Shown: positions 46,454-58,101, counted from the first letter of the stretch. The stretch is DNA of 64,000 nucleotides from Artocarpus heterophyllus (GCA_025403435.1 CM046341.1:7649219-7713218), one strand, 5' to 3'. The notes: generated from the letters alone by a model not told the origin. Translations and numbers: made by a program.

Positions 46454-46863
46454 ATAATTAAGTGTTTCAAAAAGATACTTGAAACTATAAATTGGAAACA
46501 AAATATTATAACACATGAGAGTTTTATACTATAATAAATTTTTTCTTTGCACCGTAGCAAAACTAAGTTACTAAATGAAGTCTAATTGACAACAAAGAAA
46601 TTGAAACTTGATGACCATATTAGGAAAGAAATTATGTGGCGGTTAGGAATCAAATTTCTACTTAAAAGATAATTATTAAGGGATAAAAATCAAATTTTAT
46701 TTTTAGTAGTTTTTAATAAACTAAACTAGCAATTTTACAATAAGAAAAGTTTCCTTTATAATATATTAATCTAAAAAAGTCAAAATTATTTTTGTAAGAA
46801 TACAACGTTTCCCTAGTTTTTCCAACAATTTTACATTCGACACCAAAGACTTAATTTCAGAAG

Positions 46864-46897
<34 letters not shown>

Positions 46898-47584
46898 TTT
46901 TTTATCAGTTAAGCAGACACGTTCTCTGCTGAGGCATGCATATATGAAGAATTGTGTCATATTGTTGTTATTTTCCTTCACCAGGCTACACATCCTCAAC
47001 GAGCTAAAGCATACAAAGCTCTCAACACTTTTGGAGCTAGTATTTCAGTTTGACTTTATTCATCCCTCTTAGTTACATCGTCACAAAAATTTCCTCTTTA
47101 TTTAATGTCGTTTTTTTCTCTCCACTTTTTCTTTTTGCCGACTCTCTCATTTTGTGTGGTTTTTCCATTGTTTTCTTTAACAATTGTTTGTCGTTTTTTT
47201 CCCTTTGTCGTTTTCATTTCTTCATTTTACAATCGTTTTTGGTCTACAAGCATATTTCCTGTCATTTTTCCTATGAACTAGTAACATGGATTTCTCTACC
47301 ATTGTTTTTATTGATAAGAATTTCTCACCTCCAGAAAAAAAAAATAAATAAATAAATAACACCTTATCGATCTTTTAAATAACCAGGGTAGCTTCTTTAT
47401 TTATTGTACTATCAATCCAACATTTTCGGCACACAATAATATTACTTGTTCGTTGAAAGTATAAGCTAGGGATAAATTTGCTTTTCTTTAAGTTCAAAAA
47501 GAAAAGAAAATTAACCATTGACGTAAACCATTCGTCAAACTAACATAAAATGATCCTTAATCCCATTAGTTTGTCTTGCCAACT
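46454..47584. other. Spacer downstream of dioxygenase copy 2
   Basis: No gene. Near-colinear with 30,202-31,363. Confidence 0.75.
46866..46895. repeat. (TA)n microsatellite
   Basis: Duplicate of the run at 30,613-30,648. Confidence 0.85.
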
Positions 47585-49467
47585 TCAAAGCTTAAAATCT
47601 TCCAAAGATGATGTCCGGCCAAGGCCTTTCGAATTAAAATGGAGAACATAGTCCCTCACTGTGGTTTCCCTGTATCTCGGAGGATTGCTTTCCGATAACA
47701 ACTCCTTGATGGGTCCATATATTTTCAATGTTGGCAAATAACCAGTGCAGAAGAAGCTCGCAACAGATACTCTCGGACCTACACGGTTTGCCACTACCCT
47801 ATGCTCAACACTTATGAATCTGTCATTTGACATAAGCTGAAGAAACAGAAAAGGATGTGAGCTCTGTTTGCTCTGTTTACAAAAAATGTGTCCATTGCGT
47901 CATAATAATCACAAGTGACTAGATTGTTGCTAGCATGTTATTACTCTTTTTCAAACAGAACAAAGAAACTAAACAACAAAATAAGATCATAAAACAATAA
48001 ACACTTGCCTGCAGAAGATCTCCGATATTTACCGCCAGAGCGCCGGGCTGAGGAGACACGTCGATCCACTTGTTGTCGTACAGAACTTGGAGACCACCAA
48101 TGTCGTCTTGTAGAAGGACAGTGAGGAAGTCATTGTCAGTGTGCTTGGTAACTCCCATAGTTAGTTCTGGCTGCGGACATACAGGATAGTAATGGCACAA
48201 AACCGTTAGGCCTTCAGCGCAATCTATGTCATTTAAGTGATTCGGATTCAGCCCGAGAGCCTCAGAAATCAGCTCAAACAATAGAATTCCCACTTCCATC
48301 ATTTGCTTTGAGTACTCCATAAGTATGTCTCTGGAAAAGTGTAAAAATACACAACATATTAAAATTTATAAAAAATTCTCAATGAACAAGTCATTTTAGC
48401 CGTGTACTTAATAGAGTTGGAGGAAAGGAAATATTACTAATAATTTCGTTAAACTAATATTGCACATAATAATAGAATAAACAAAGTAGAAAAAATTCAA
48501 AGTAATCCCTCATGCATACCAAAAAATCAGGGAAGTTTTTTTCTTTTTTTTTTCTCTTTCCCTAATTTCTCAGCCCTTTTAACATGCAAATGCAAGAGCC
48601 TTTGTTCTAATTTTCTTTGCACTTTCTAACATCCAATTTAATCCAGTTTGATGTTGTTGTCCGAAGTGTTCTATGACAGACAGAAGCTCTCCAAAAAAAT
48701 ATGGTAGCCCACTACTTAGTTAATTTTGCTTGTTTGCGATCAATAGATTTCTATTGGTTTGATTCGGTTCTGTTGTTTATTTCTCCGTTTGTAAAAGTAA
48801 ATCTTTTTCTTTGATTAATGAAGTTCTTTCCTCAAAAAAAATATATATGTATATATATAAATTATCTACAGGTACAAATAAGGGAAACTTAAAGGTTGGT
48901 AAAGACATACCTACATGCTATGGGCAAGTCTTCAGGTTTTGGAGGATGAGGAGCCATATGACACATGAACGTGTCTCTCCAATTTGTTGAAATCCCACTA
49001 TACAGATCAAAGTTGCTGTTATACAACACTGGCTTTGTAGGGTCTCTGGTGTAATACCCTTTCTTCACCTCGGTTTCTTGCTCGTAAAACCGACGAATCC
49101 CTTCTTTCATCTCCTCAAGAATACTCTCTGGAATTCCATGGTTGACTATTTGGAAGAACCCCCACTTCTCAGATGCTTCTCTAACTCTCTCAACAATCTC
49201 CTTTCGCTTTCCTGAATCTTCGGTATTTAGTCCTCCGAGGTCTATGACCGGAATACTGAACTTGGAACCATCTCCTAATGAAACAGAGTTAATTTCCTCC
49301 AAGTGTTCAAATGGATGATGAAAAATACGAGGAATCTCAGAAACCCCGGAATCAGCAAGTCCTTTAACACCAGCCTTAGTTTCATCGAACGCCTTTAGTT
49401 CACTTGCTCTGTCATATTCAGCCTTAAATTTGGCTTGAGCAAGAAGATCTTTGTTTGTGTCCACCAT
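47585..49467 (-). CDS. Dioxygenase copy 2, intact 2-OGD (ACC oxidase homolog type)
   Basis: Three exons on the minus strand: 48,911-49,467, 48,009-48,330 and 47,585-47,836 (557+322+252 nt; 376 residues plus stop), the normal length and two-intron structure of the plant ACCH/GSL-OH-like DOXC subfamily. These are soluble Fe(II)/2-oxoglutarate enzymes of specialised metabolism; the substrate cannot be inferred. The DIOX_N domain spans about residues 60-170 ([32 protein letters not shown]). The iron ligands are H249 and D251 ([14 protein letters not shown]) and H305 (SVEHRV). R315-x-S317 (RVSVASFF) should bind 2-oxoglutarate. The start is the MVDTNKDLL methionine, conserved with copy 1 and the 34.8-kb stump; an upstream in-frame ATG adds 50 residues unlike the family. 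Intron 1 is GT-AG (580 bp). Intron 2 (172 bp) has a GC donor, CAG|GCAAGT. A hairpin MITE lies in its promoter. Confidence 0.93.
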
Positions 49468-49687
49468 TTTTGTTTCTCCTTCTTTTTTTTTTTTTTTTTT
49501 ACTGATAATTGAGCCCTGATGAAGGACTAATATACATGTCATACTAGAGATTCCGTAGGTGAACTGTCTAGATGAGAAGACTAGAAACAGTTGATAAGTA
49601 AGACACAAATGTCTCAACTTTTAATTGCTTGTTTTTCAAACTAAATTGTAAATAGTATATAGAATCTTTTTAGTTGTTTTGTGAGAG
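49468..49687 (-). promoter_or_regulatory. Proximal upstream region of dioxygenase copy 2
   Basis: 5' leader and promoter, homologous to 33,700-33,900. The (GAA)n leader is replaced by an A-run on the coding strand, and the TATA box present in copy 1 is altered; TGTATATTAG at 49,527-49,536 may substitute. Confidence 0.5.
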
Positions 49688-50173
49688 GTTATTAACACTA
49701 ATAATCTTTAAACCTTAGAATTTTTTCTATTTTATCTCTTCAATTTTTAAAATTACTGCTTTACTCTTTAAACGTTAAAAATCATTACTCTATCCCTTAA
49801 ACCTTTAAAACTTCTGTACTTTTGAAATTACTACTTTGATCCTTGAAATTTTAAAGCACCTCACTTTATTCCTCCTAAACTTTTTTCGTTCAAATAGATA
49901 AAATTATGCCGCATGATTCATATATGGGTTATCTTTAAGGGTAAAAATAGGATTTTATCACTCTTAAATGTAAATTACGTGAGTTTAATTCCATCTATTT
50001 CAACGAAAAATAAAAGTTTAAACGATAAAGTGAGGAGCTGAGCAAAGTGATGATTTTTAAAATTTAGAAACAAAATGAAAAGATTTAAAAGTTTAGAAAA
50101 TAAAATGATAATTTGTAAAGTTAAGAGAAAAATAAAAGAAACTTTAAAATTTAGAGGTCATTAATGTTAATAA
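49688..50173. mobile_element. Hairpin MITE, copy 2, in the promoter of dioxygenase copy 2
   Basis: Left end GTTATTAACACTAATAATCT and right end GGTCATTAATGTTAATAA are near-inverse. The interior halves are inverse too, with the same ATGATTCATATATGGGTTA phrase as copy 1. Copy 1's promoter at the equivalent place (about 33,900-33,960) lacks it, so it inserted after duplication or was lost there. Confidence 0.65.
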
Positions 50174-50560
50174 ATTTACCCTAGATTTTGTCGTTTTGTC
50201 GTAGCTGAAGACAATCCACCAAGAAACATTTGACTTTTCAGGAAAATATTGATTCAGTGCTGTTAATGTCTGGCGGCGTGTTCAAACGAATGCCTCCTTG
50301 TCGTTTCCGTGTAAAAATTTCTAAACTTGATAGCAAAGAAATTGAAACCTGATGTCCACATTAGAGAAGAAATTATGTGGCAACTGGGAATCATATTTCT
50401 CGTTCGAAGGTAATTACTATGGAGTACTAAAAATCAAATTTTGTATTTAGAAGTTTTTAATTATAATTTAATCAGCAATTTTATAATTAGAAAAGTTTTC
50501 ATTTATAATAATTTGAGCTAAGAAAGTCAAATTTTCATTTTGGCTTAATTCTTCAATCAA
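50174..50560. repeat. Third copy of the duplication-unit edge
   Basis: 50,180-50,330 is the promoter module end (GGCGGCGTGTTCAAACGAATGC). 50,333-50,560 repeats the start of the unit seen at 30,333 and 46,590 (AAAGAAATTGAAACYTGATG, GAAATTATGTGGC). No copia separates them here, so this is the empty, pre-insertion arrangement. Confidence 0.7.
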
Positions 50561-53046
50561 ATATAATTTAGTTTCTTTTTATTTTTATTTTTCAGAATTA
50601 TTTATTCTCAATTTTATTGGTTGCTGATAGGTTTATTTTCTAGACAATTTAGTACATAAATATGTTAGTCTCATTGTATATATAGGAGGGATAAATTTTT
50701 ATGAGTGAAAGTATTTATTCTTCTTATTTAAATTCGCTCGGTATTTTATAAAATCAACAAGTTATTGATGCTTTTTTTTTTTTTTGATATTATCCCGTTG
50801 TTAGAATTGATCTATTATTGTTTTTCGTTACGCAAACGCTTTCTTTATTTTTGTCAGTTAGGACTCAGGCCACCAAATAATTCTAGAGGTTCAAGATTTC
50901 GTGTGATGGCAATGGGATTTTCTTGTGGTTTTAGTTTGTACACAACCATGAAAAAAAGCCATGAATAGAGACAAATAACATAGGAACAAAATGGACTAAG
51001 AAAACGACAAAGCAACCCCATGGCTTTCTTCAGCTCATAAAGCAACCAAGTTTGACTTGGCCTCAAAAATCTAGATTTTAATACTCAATTATCAAGCCGT
51101 TATGCATTGTAGTGAAAAAGATAATAAAATTAGGAAGAAAAGTAAAATAATAAAAATGAGAATTATTTATTTTTGTAGTGTTTCTTTATTTATTTAATGG
51201 TGCAATAGTAAACCGTTTAATTTTGATGTTTATTTACTTAATAATAGAGATCTTATTTAATATAACTACTAAAGTGTATATTCTTTTTATATAACTAAAT
51301 AACCATTAAATCATAACATTTGAATATAGACATTAATGTAAATTTAACATTCATTTCTTTTGATAGGGAACCAATACTAAGAGAAATATGAAGATTGACA
51401 TTCACTTTCCTTATTTCTTATATTCAATGGGATCTACAAAACTCTTATTATTGGTTTTACAAGTAAATACATTATTAAAAGGGAAAGAAAATTACTCATA
51501 TTTTCTCTTTTTCTTTGATGCAAAGCAAACACGCAAAGTATAGAACCTAGGAATTTCCAACTTACTTTTGTTAGTGATGAAATGAATGAACAAATTTATA
51601 AGAAAAATCGTACATCACTCAACTCTTTATGTTTTTCTCCAACTTCTCTAGTAATCGCTAACCGACATCCTCTTTAGATAAAAAATAAAAAATAAAAAAT
51701 AAAAAATAAAAGACAATCAAACTCTACAAGTGTCACTTTCTTCCATGAGTTGTACTACGTCATTAATTCATTTAATTTATGAAAACTCATTTACAGGATC
51801 ATACTCATGGTTTAAATTTAAACCCGCTTGTTTTTCTCCTGTTTGTCGCTCAAAAACATTTTCAAATGAATATCTTTCTTTCTTAAATCATCAACCTGGT
51901 CAAAATCATCTTCTATCTAAATTGTTCCGTTGTTCTTTAACATTCCTATTGACAAGATTTTCTTCTCGTAAAATGGCCAAAGAATTGAAAATTTTGCATG
52001 GTACCTCTATTGGGCCATAGACCGGCGGAGTTTTGGCATCAGCAGCAGGTTGCTTGTCTTTCTTGGCCAAGCTTGCTTTTTTTTCTTTTTTTTTCTTTTT
52101 CATCTAATCATCTGAATCATCCAAATTCTATCTATATATTTACCCATATACGTACATATTCGTGTGTTTATATAGGATTATTTATATTTCTACGATGTGT
52201 TTAGGTTTATTCAAACATTATACATTTGATTTTTATCTTATTGAATTTATATTCTTAGATTAGATTTAATATATAAATTTATACATTTTTTTAGTCAATT
52301 TTTAATTTTAACTTTTAAAATTAACCAAAATACCCTCAAATAGAAAAATAAAAAATACTTAAAAAACTTTAAAATAAGCGTTTTGACCTAAAAATGTCTA
52401 GAATACTCTCAAATCGGGTTTTTTTGTTTTTTCTTTTTTTTAAGTTTGTTTTTTTCTCTATTTTACTCAAAAATAATTCAATTGTTTAAAGGTCAAAATC
52501 AATCATCGACTAAGGTAACTTACATATTTATGTGTTAATTTTAATATAAAGGTATAAATTCGATAAGATAAAAAATTGAATATATACTTTTTAAATAAAC
52601 CTAGAACAGAAGGTATAAAAATGTTAATATCCCTTTAATATATTTAAAATTTTGTTAATTGTTATGTACTTTTAGTACAAAACGGATTCCAGTAGTTTAT
52701 AAACATTCCCTTTCAAAGTTTATGTTTTCCTATAAGGGCATTTGGTACAATGCGATGATGATAGGAATCATGTTACCGGGAAAGTGTTATCCGACTCCTA
52801 GGAAACATACCTTACCACGTTTGGTTATATGGTAAGAAGAACACAAGGTACAGTACTGATCACTAACTGATTAATTTGATGTTTTATCGTAGAATTACAT
52901 GTAGATCCAATGAAACTTAGGCAAACGTTTGGTTCATCCAACTAATTTTGGTGGGAATGATCTATATGGTTCAGTGGCGGATTATTTCTTGACATCTCCT
53001 AAATTACAGATAGCAAAGGTTAGACTACGGTCTTTTGTGATCCGTC
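50561..53046. other. No confident gene; AT-rich
   Basis: Noncoding in appearance. A 65-codon lysine-rich minus-strand frame at 51,906-52,103 (MKKKKKEKKASLAKKDKQ at its start) is not recognised. A 7-bp (ATAAAAA)n run lies at 51,679-51,711. Confidence 0.45.
51679..51711. repeat. (ATAAAAA)n tandem repeat
   Basis: Between four and five 7-bp units. Confidence 0.85.
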
Positions 53047-53268
53047 AATCAACACTTTACCCCTAAACTTTTAAAACTCCTAACTTTGTCTCTTGAACTT
53101 TAATTCCATATATTTGAACGGAAAATCAGAAGTTCAAAAGGAAAAGTACGGAGCTTTGAAAGTTCAGAGAACAAAGTTAAAAGTTTTAAAAATTCAATGG
53201 ACAAACTGATGATTTTTAAAGTTCACAAGGCTAAGTAGCAGTGACCTAAAGTTTAAGGGCTAATAACC
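53047..53268. mobile_element. Hairpin MITE, copy 3 (short)
   Basis: Left CAACACTTTACCCCTAAACTT, inverted at the right as AAAGTTTAAGGGCTAATAAC. Internally deleted compared with copies 1 and 2. Confidence 0.55.
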
Positions 53269-53559
53269 CTTTAATTAAAGACGGACCAATTTTCCTCGAG
53301 TTTTAGCTACTGCTACTTTCTTGTTTTGTTCTCTAAACATACATTTTAGGTTTTCCTTTTTAGGACTCTATTGATCATGTGTTCAAAGTTCTCAGGTGTT
53401 TAGAAAGCATGTCTTGTTAATTTTTCATGACATTATGAAAAATAAAGTATTGTGCTTTATTAATAAATGATGTTTCTTTTTTTATTATGTATCTATGCAT
53501 ATTTGTTTAAATACATAAAGGTTCCAGAACTTGTTTAAAGTCCTTCATTACGTATATGC

Positions 53560-54240
53560 AGTATTCATATATTGAAAGTATACATTCTAAGGAATTAGTC
53601 TAAAATAAGAGTTTACAATTGATAGATAAAGTTAAATATTTTATCTTGAGAAGATTGCCGTGTTGTTTATATTCAAATTAGCCTGACCATCTCATCTAGA
53701 TTATAATAATGATAATTACTAAATAGAGACACCGGTTTGTTCAAAATACATTGAATTATACTACGATAGAACTATAATTCCAATGTAATTTGGTGATAAA
53801 AATCAAATTCTATCAAATTCTATCAATAATCTTGAGTGATTAGTAAACTCGTATCCATTTAGTTCATCTTTTAACTTGCCAATGAATGAGATCAATTTAA
53901 TGTGTATTTATTAGTAGCTCAGTAAGTTCGAGATCTAATATCGTAAATTGCCAGCAACACTACTTCATAGATATGAAATCTACAACTATGCCAAGAAGAA
54001 ATTGTCTTTTTAAATTGAGGGTAAATTCACATGGCAAATGGTTAAAAACTATGGACGACATAAAATTTTTTTTTAGTTTTTTATAATTGTTACAGTTTAA
54101 GAGTGTAGCTCTGATCAAATTGCCGCACAAATGAAAGCTAATAATTATATTAATTTAATTAAGAGCATAATCAAATTCTAAATAATTGTAGAAGCTTAAA
54201 TTAAATTATATATGTCCATACAGTACCCTGACTTGCTCAT
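53560..54240. repeat. LTR-like repeat, copy 3 of 3
   Basis: Colinear with 17,040-17,900: GTTTACAATTGATAGATAAAG, ATTACTAAATAGAGACACC, TGCCAATGAATGAGATC, then an AT-rich AATTAA... stretch. No coding capacity. Confidence 0.6.
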
Positions 54241-54493
54241 ATGTATAAGCTTAACATACAATCTCACGTTTTTAAGGTGGTTCAAGGAATTCCAGGTTTA
54301 ATTACAACTATTTATGGTAATACGTAACAAAAGGGTTAATTGTCTAAATGTGTGCAACACAAAATTTGGTTTCAATTGCATTCTCAAACGGACTATTAAC
54401 TAAATGCGCTAAATAATTTAGAAATAGCTTTTGTAACCAGTTCTAAGAGCATTCTTAGCAAGTTCACAGTAATGCAGTTTTGTGCCAAGTACT
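54241..54493. other. Downstream spacer of dioxygenase copy 3
   Basis: No feature seen; holds the 3' flank of the pseudogene. Confidence 0.4.
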
Positions 54494-55182
54494 TCAGAGC
54501 CTAAAATGTGATAGCACAGACGTGCCATCGAGGCCTTGCGAAGTATAGCGATCGACAAAATCTTTCATTGTGGTTTTTCTGTACTTTGGAGGATTTTCTT
54601 CCGTTAACAACTCCTTGATGGGTCCATAAGTTTTCGTGGATGGCTCATGACGATCTGTCCTAAAAAAGCAGACAACCGACACCCTCGAACCTTTACGGTT
54701 TGCCAGTACTCTGTGCTCAACACTTTTGAACCTGTCGTTGGACATATGCTGGAAAGAGGCCAACAAAATCTTTCAACAATCAAGGATTATTCACTGGGAA
54801 GGAAAAATGAAGTGCGTCAAAGATCTTAGTAAGTAGAGCAAGAATAACGTTAAAACCTTACTTGTAATAGATCTCCTATGTTAACAACGAAAGCCCCGGC
54901 TATTCGGAGTATGTCGATCGATCGATTTTTGTGAAGAACTTGAAGGCCACCGATATGGTCTTGAAGAAGCACGGTGAGGAAGCAACCATCAGTGTGCTTG
55001 CTTGTGCCTAAAGTTAGTTCTGGCTCCGGACATGGAGGATAGTAATGGCAAAGAAAAACATGACCTTCGGCGCAATCCAGGTCTTTCAAGTAGTTCCTGT
55101 TGAGCCCAAGAGCCCCTGACAACAGCTCCAACAATGAGATGTCCAATTCTCCACTTGCTTTGAGTATTCCACTAGTATATCT
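54494..55182 (-). pseudogene. Dioxygenase copy 3, lacks exon 1
   Basis: Exon 2 (54,862-55,182, 321 nt) and exon 3 (54,494-54,748, 255 nt). Exon 2 keeps [15 protein letters not shown] (iron ligands) but is one base shorter than in copies 2 and 4. The lost base is near 55,143, just after EYSKQV, and shifts the frame. The usual W-I-D-x motif reads S-I-D-I. Exon 3 keeps VEHRVLANR and RVSVVCFF. No DIOX_N exon is found in the 1.3 kb upstream before copia C, so the gene is truncated. Its intron 2 is only 113 bp and has a canonical GT donor (CAA|GTAAGG), unlike the GC donor of the other three copies. It is more diverged than copies 1 and 2 are from each other. Confidence 0.85.
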
Positions 55183-56510
55183 CTAGTGTATTACAAGCAA
55201 ATAATAGGAAGAGAAAAAAAAAGGTTCGATTCACACAACATAAAACATTAAGGAAAATTCTCTTCTTTTGAAGCACTATTAACTAGTTTTCAAGATGCAT
55301 AGACAATAATTGAATGATATAGTATCTACACGTGCCTTGATCGCAACATGAACAAATCAAAAAACCTTGTTCAATCAAAATCAAAGAGAAAAGGATTTCA
55401 TGATGAGTTAATAGGAAAAATTCCAAAACAAAAAGGTTATAGATGGACAGGTTTTGCCTGTCAAATCAAAGGGATGGACATATGAATAATTGCCCTCTTC
55501 TTTATGTGTATTTGAAGAATGCCTGGCGTTTCGATTTAGCGAGCAATGCCTGGCGTGGAGATTTGTGTGGTGGTGGCCGTGGATGGATGGAGAGAGAGAT
55601 ATCAAAAAGGTTAGAAGGAAAAGAATTAATTAGAGTTATTTGAGGGATAATTTTGGTATTTTAAATTCCAAACCAATACTTTTTTAAAAAAAGGAATTTG
55701 GGGTATTACTTATACAACAATATCAGAATTTGTATTTTCCTGATAGACCTCTTAATATACAGCCCTTTAAAATGGAAGCTGAAGTCATTAGTAAGTCTAA
55801 TTTTCATCATTTCAAGAGCATAGATCAAAAATTGCCTTTTTTATATTAAAAAAAAAATCCACAAAAATAGATAGGAAAAAAGATCGCAGGATAAATTGTT
55901 GAATGAGATTTACTTTTTCCCTTTTTTTGGTACAGAAATATTTGAATGTAACTTGAATTCATTCAAAGAGACCATAATTTTCAGGATAAAAGCTATGAAT
56001 TCTCTTTAAATTATGTCACTTGTATCAATATTCTTTCAGACTTTAAAACATAAATATTTTACCCCTTAAATTAATTATAATAATTCTTTAGATTCACCTC
56101 CAAGCTTTGAAACATATTTATTGTTGGACAAAATTGTTGAGCTTTTGTTTGATTTAATATTACATGCAATAATTAAGGGTTAATATGAATATCTTTCGCT
56201 CCAAATACTCTAAAGTCTATCTTTGTAGTAGCTGCTCATATGCAAGAAAAGATGGAGGAAATCTAGATTATGAGCCTAAATCAATTGGTTTCGTCAAGAT
56301 GGAAAGAAACTAATGAATTTGTGTTTTTAATGTGCATAAAAGGTGTTATTTCGTCCAAAAACAATACATTTCAAAATTTAGGATAACATGAATAAATACT
56401 ATAGTTCAAAGGCTATAATAAGTTGGTTTCAAAATTTGAGTAGTATGTTGACATAAATAACATGGTTTAGGGAGGATACGTAAAATTTTTAAGGACAAAA
56501 GCTTCAATAT
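55183..56510. other. No gene; expected site of the missing exon 1
   Basis: AT-rich noncoding DNA. Searched by eye for the [16 protein letters not shown] and YNSNFDLY motifs on the minus strand without success. Confidence 0.55.
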
Positions 56511-57189
56511 TGTCACGTGATGGTTCATTAAATAGTCATTTCTGCCGAGTATATTGCCACGTCAGCAAGAATAGTTTATTGAGGACAACTGGAATTAGTT
56601 ACAAGTATATAATTCTTAATTGGTTGTTGCATTGCAGGTGTATTAGTAAAAGTCGGTTATATGTATATGTACTGAGATGTAATATATGTTGATAAAAATA
56701 CTCTTAGATTTTTAAATTTTTAGTTCGAGTATTTGAATAGAATATTTGAATAAAGATTTAAATTTTTATAAAAAAAAATACTGTAACAAAATAATTTAAA
56801 CCTTGATTCAAACCACGAAATAAACAAACTCTAAGTCAAAGAGAGAGAAATTGGGTGTAACGTGGGTCGTAGGAAAATAGGCTAGAGAGAGAAACAAAAG
56901 GAGCTTCATCTTCTTAAGAGAAATTGCGCCTAGTGTAAAGTATTTCCAAGAGTGTTCAAGAAGATTGTAGAAGTGCTTTGTACTCTCATATTGTTTCTAG
57001 TGGATTTTGATTACTGTCTTGGTCCCTGTAGATGCAGGAATTGTCATGATCCAAACCACGTTAAAATTTCCTTGTGTTAGTGTTTTCTTTGTTCTAAGTG
57101 CATTTACTAATTTTTGTGTGTTCTCTAAGAGCTGTTCTTGATTACGTTGTGTTCAGTTGTGTGCTTGAATCCGATTGTGTGGCTTAACA
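56511..57189 (+). repeat. 5' LTR of copia C (679 bp)
   Basis: Contains an extra AT-rich stretch of about 120 bp (56,708-56,827) that is absent from the 3' LTR. It is flanked by ACTCTTAG and ACTCTAAG, like an 8-bp target duplication of a small hAT-type insert. Confidence 0.9.
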
Positions 57190-57190
57190 T

Positions 57191-57203
57191 CTGGTATTAG
57201 AGC
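57191..57203 (+). other. Primer-binding site of copia C
   Basis: CTGGTATTAGAGC, one base off the usual TGGTATCAGAGC, one base after the LTR. Confidence 0.85.
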
Positions 57204-57228
57204 TAAAGATCAAGAACCAGAGAAGACA

Positions 57229-57850
57229 ATGGTGAATCAGAAGTATGACATTGAGAAGTTAACAAACAAGAGCGATTTTGGTTTGTGGAAGATGAAAATG
57301 GAAGCAGTCCCTATCTCACAAGGTCTTGATAAAGCCCTGCATCTAGACATTGAAATCCCTCATGATCTCTCTGATAAAAACAAAAGGAGGATTTCATCAG
57401 GCAGCAGAAAGAAATTTCAAGAAAGGCTCACAATACGATTGTCCTTAGCCTTTTCTGATTAGGTGCTTCGAAAAGTATCTCATCAGAAACCAGTTGCAAA
57501 AATCTGGCAGAAACTTGAAGAAATCTATCGAGCTCGATCCCTTGCAAATCGCATTTACTTGAGGGAAATTTTTTATGGGTTTAATGGATGAATCGAAACC
57601 ATTAAAGAGAGCCTTGACGACTTCAACAAATTCGTTCTTGATCTCGAAAACCTAGAAGTCAAGATTGAAGACGAAGAAAAAGCAGTAATACTCCTAAACT
57701 CCTTACCCAAATCCTTGAAGACTTTCAAAGAAATACTAAAATATGGGAGAACATTTATAGCAATAGGAGAAGTTCAAAATTTATTGTGTTCTAAGATTCT
57801 TGATTTGAAAAATCTATTGATAAGGGAAATTCTGGTGAGAGTTTGAGTGT
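57229..57850 (+). pseudogene. Copia C gag
   Basis: ATG at 57,229. The first 78 codons read MVNQKYDIEKL-NKSDFGLWKMKM..., a typical copia gag start. A TAG at 57,460 is followed by VAKIWQKLEEIYRARSLANRIYL and VILLNSLPKSLKTFKE blocks with further stops. The zinc knuckle is not found; the region where it should lie holds a small insertion. Confidence 0.82.
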
Positions 57851-57936
57851 AAGAGGGAGGACACGGAAGAGACTCTTTCAAGAAGAGGAGGAGATAGTTT
57901 TCAAGATCAAAATCTAGAGGCAAAGAGGACTATTAA

Positions 57937-58101
57937 CCTTGTGTTTGGCAAAAATGGTCCACACCATTTTTTTCAGTTTTAAACCGTATAAAGCTCTTAC
58001 ATGCTACAGAGAATAAAAAAAAATTATTATACTGTAAAACTCTTACATGCTACAGTGAAAACAGTTCTAACCTATAGTTCTCATCATCCTGCCAAAAACC
58101 T
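57937..58101. mobile_element. Small MITE inserted in copia C gag
   Basis: About 165 bp between direct copies of TATTAA (57,931-57,936 and 58,102-58,107). The ends CCTTGTGTTTGGCA and TGCCAAAAACCTT are imperfectly inverted. Internal ATAAAGCTCTTACATGCTAC and GTAAAACTCTTACATGCTAC are direct repeats. The superfamily is uncertain (PIF/Harbinger-like by duplicated bases). Confidence 0.5.

Noticed and set aside
47585..49467. True ACC oxidase (ethylene-forming enzyme)
   Set aside because: True ACOs lack the 50-60-residue N-terminal extension seen here and have a different C-terminal region; the motifs fit the ACCH/GSL-OH-like group instead.
49468..49617. Upstream in-frame ATG of dioxygenase copy 2
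   Set aside because: It would add 50 residues including a run of six lysines from the poly(A) leader; copy 1 and the stump support the MVDTNK/MADTNK start.
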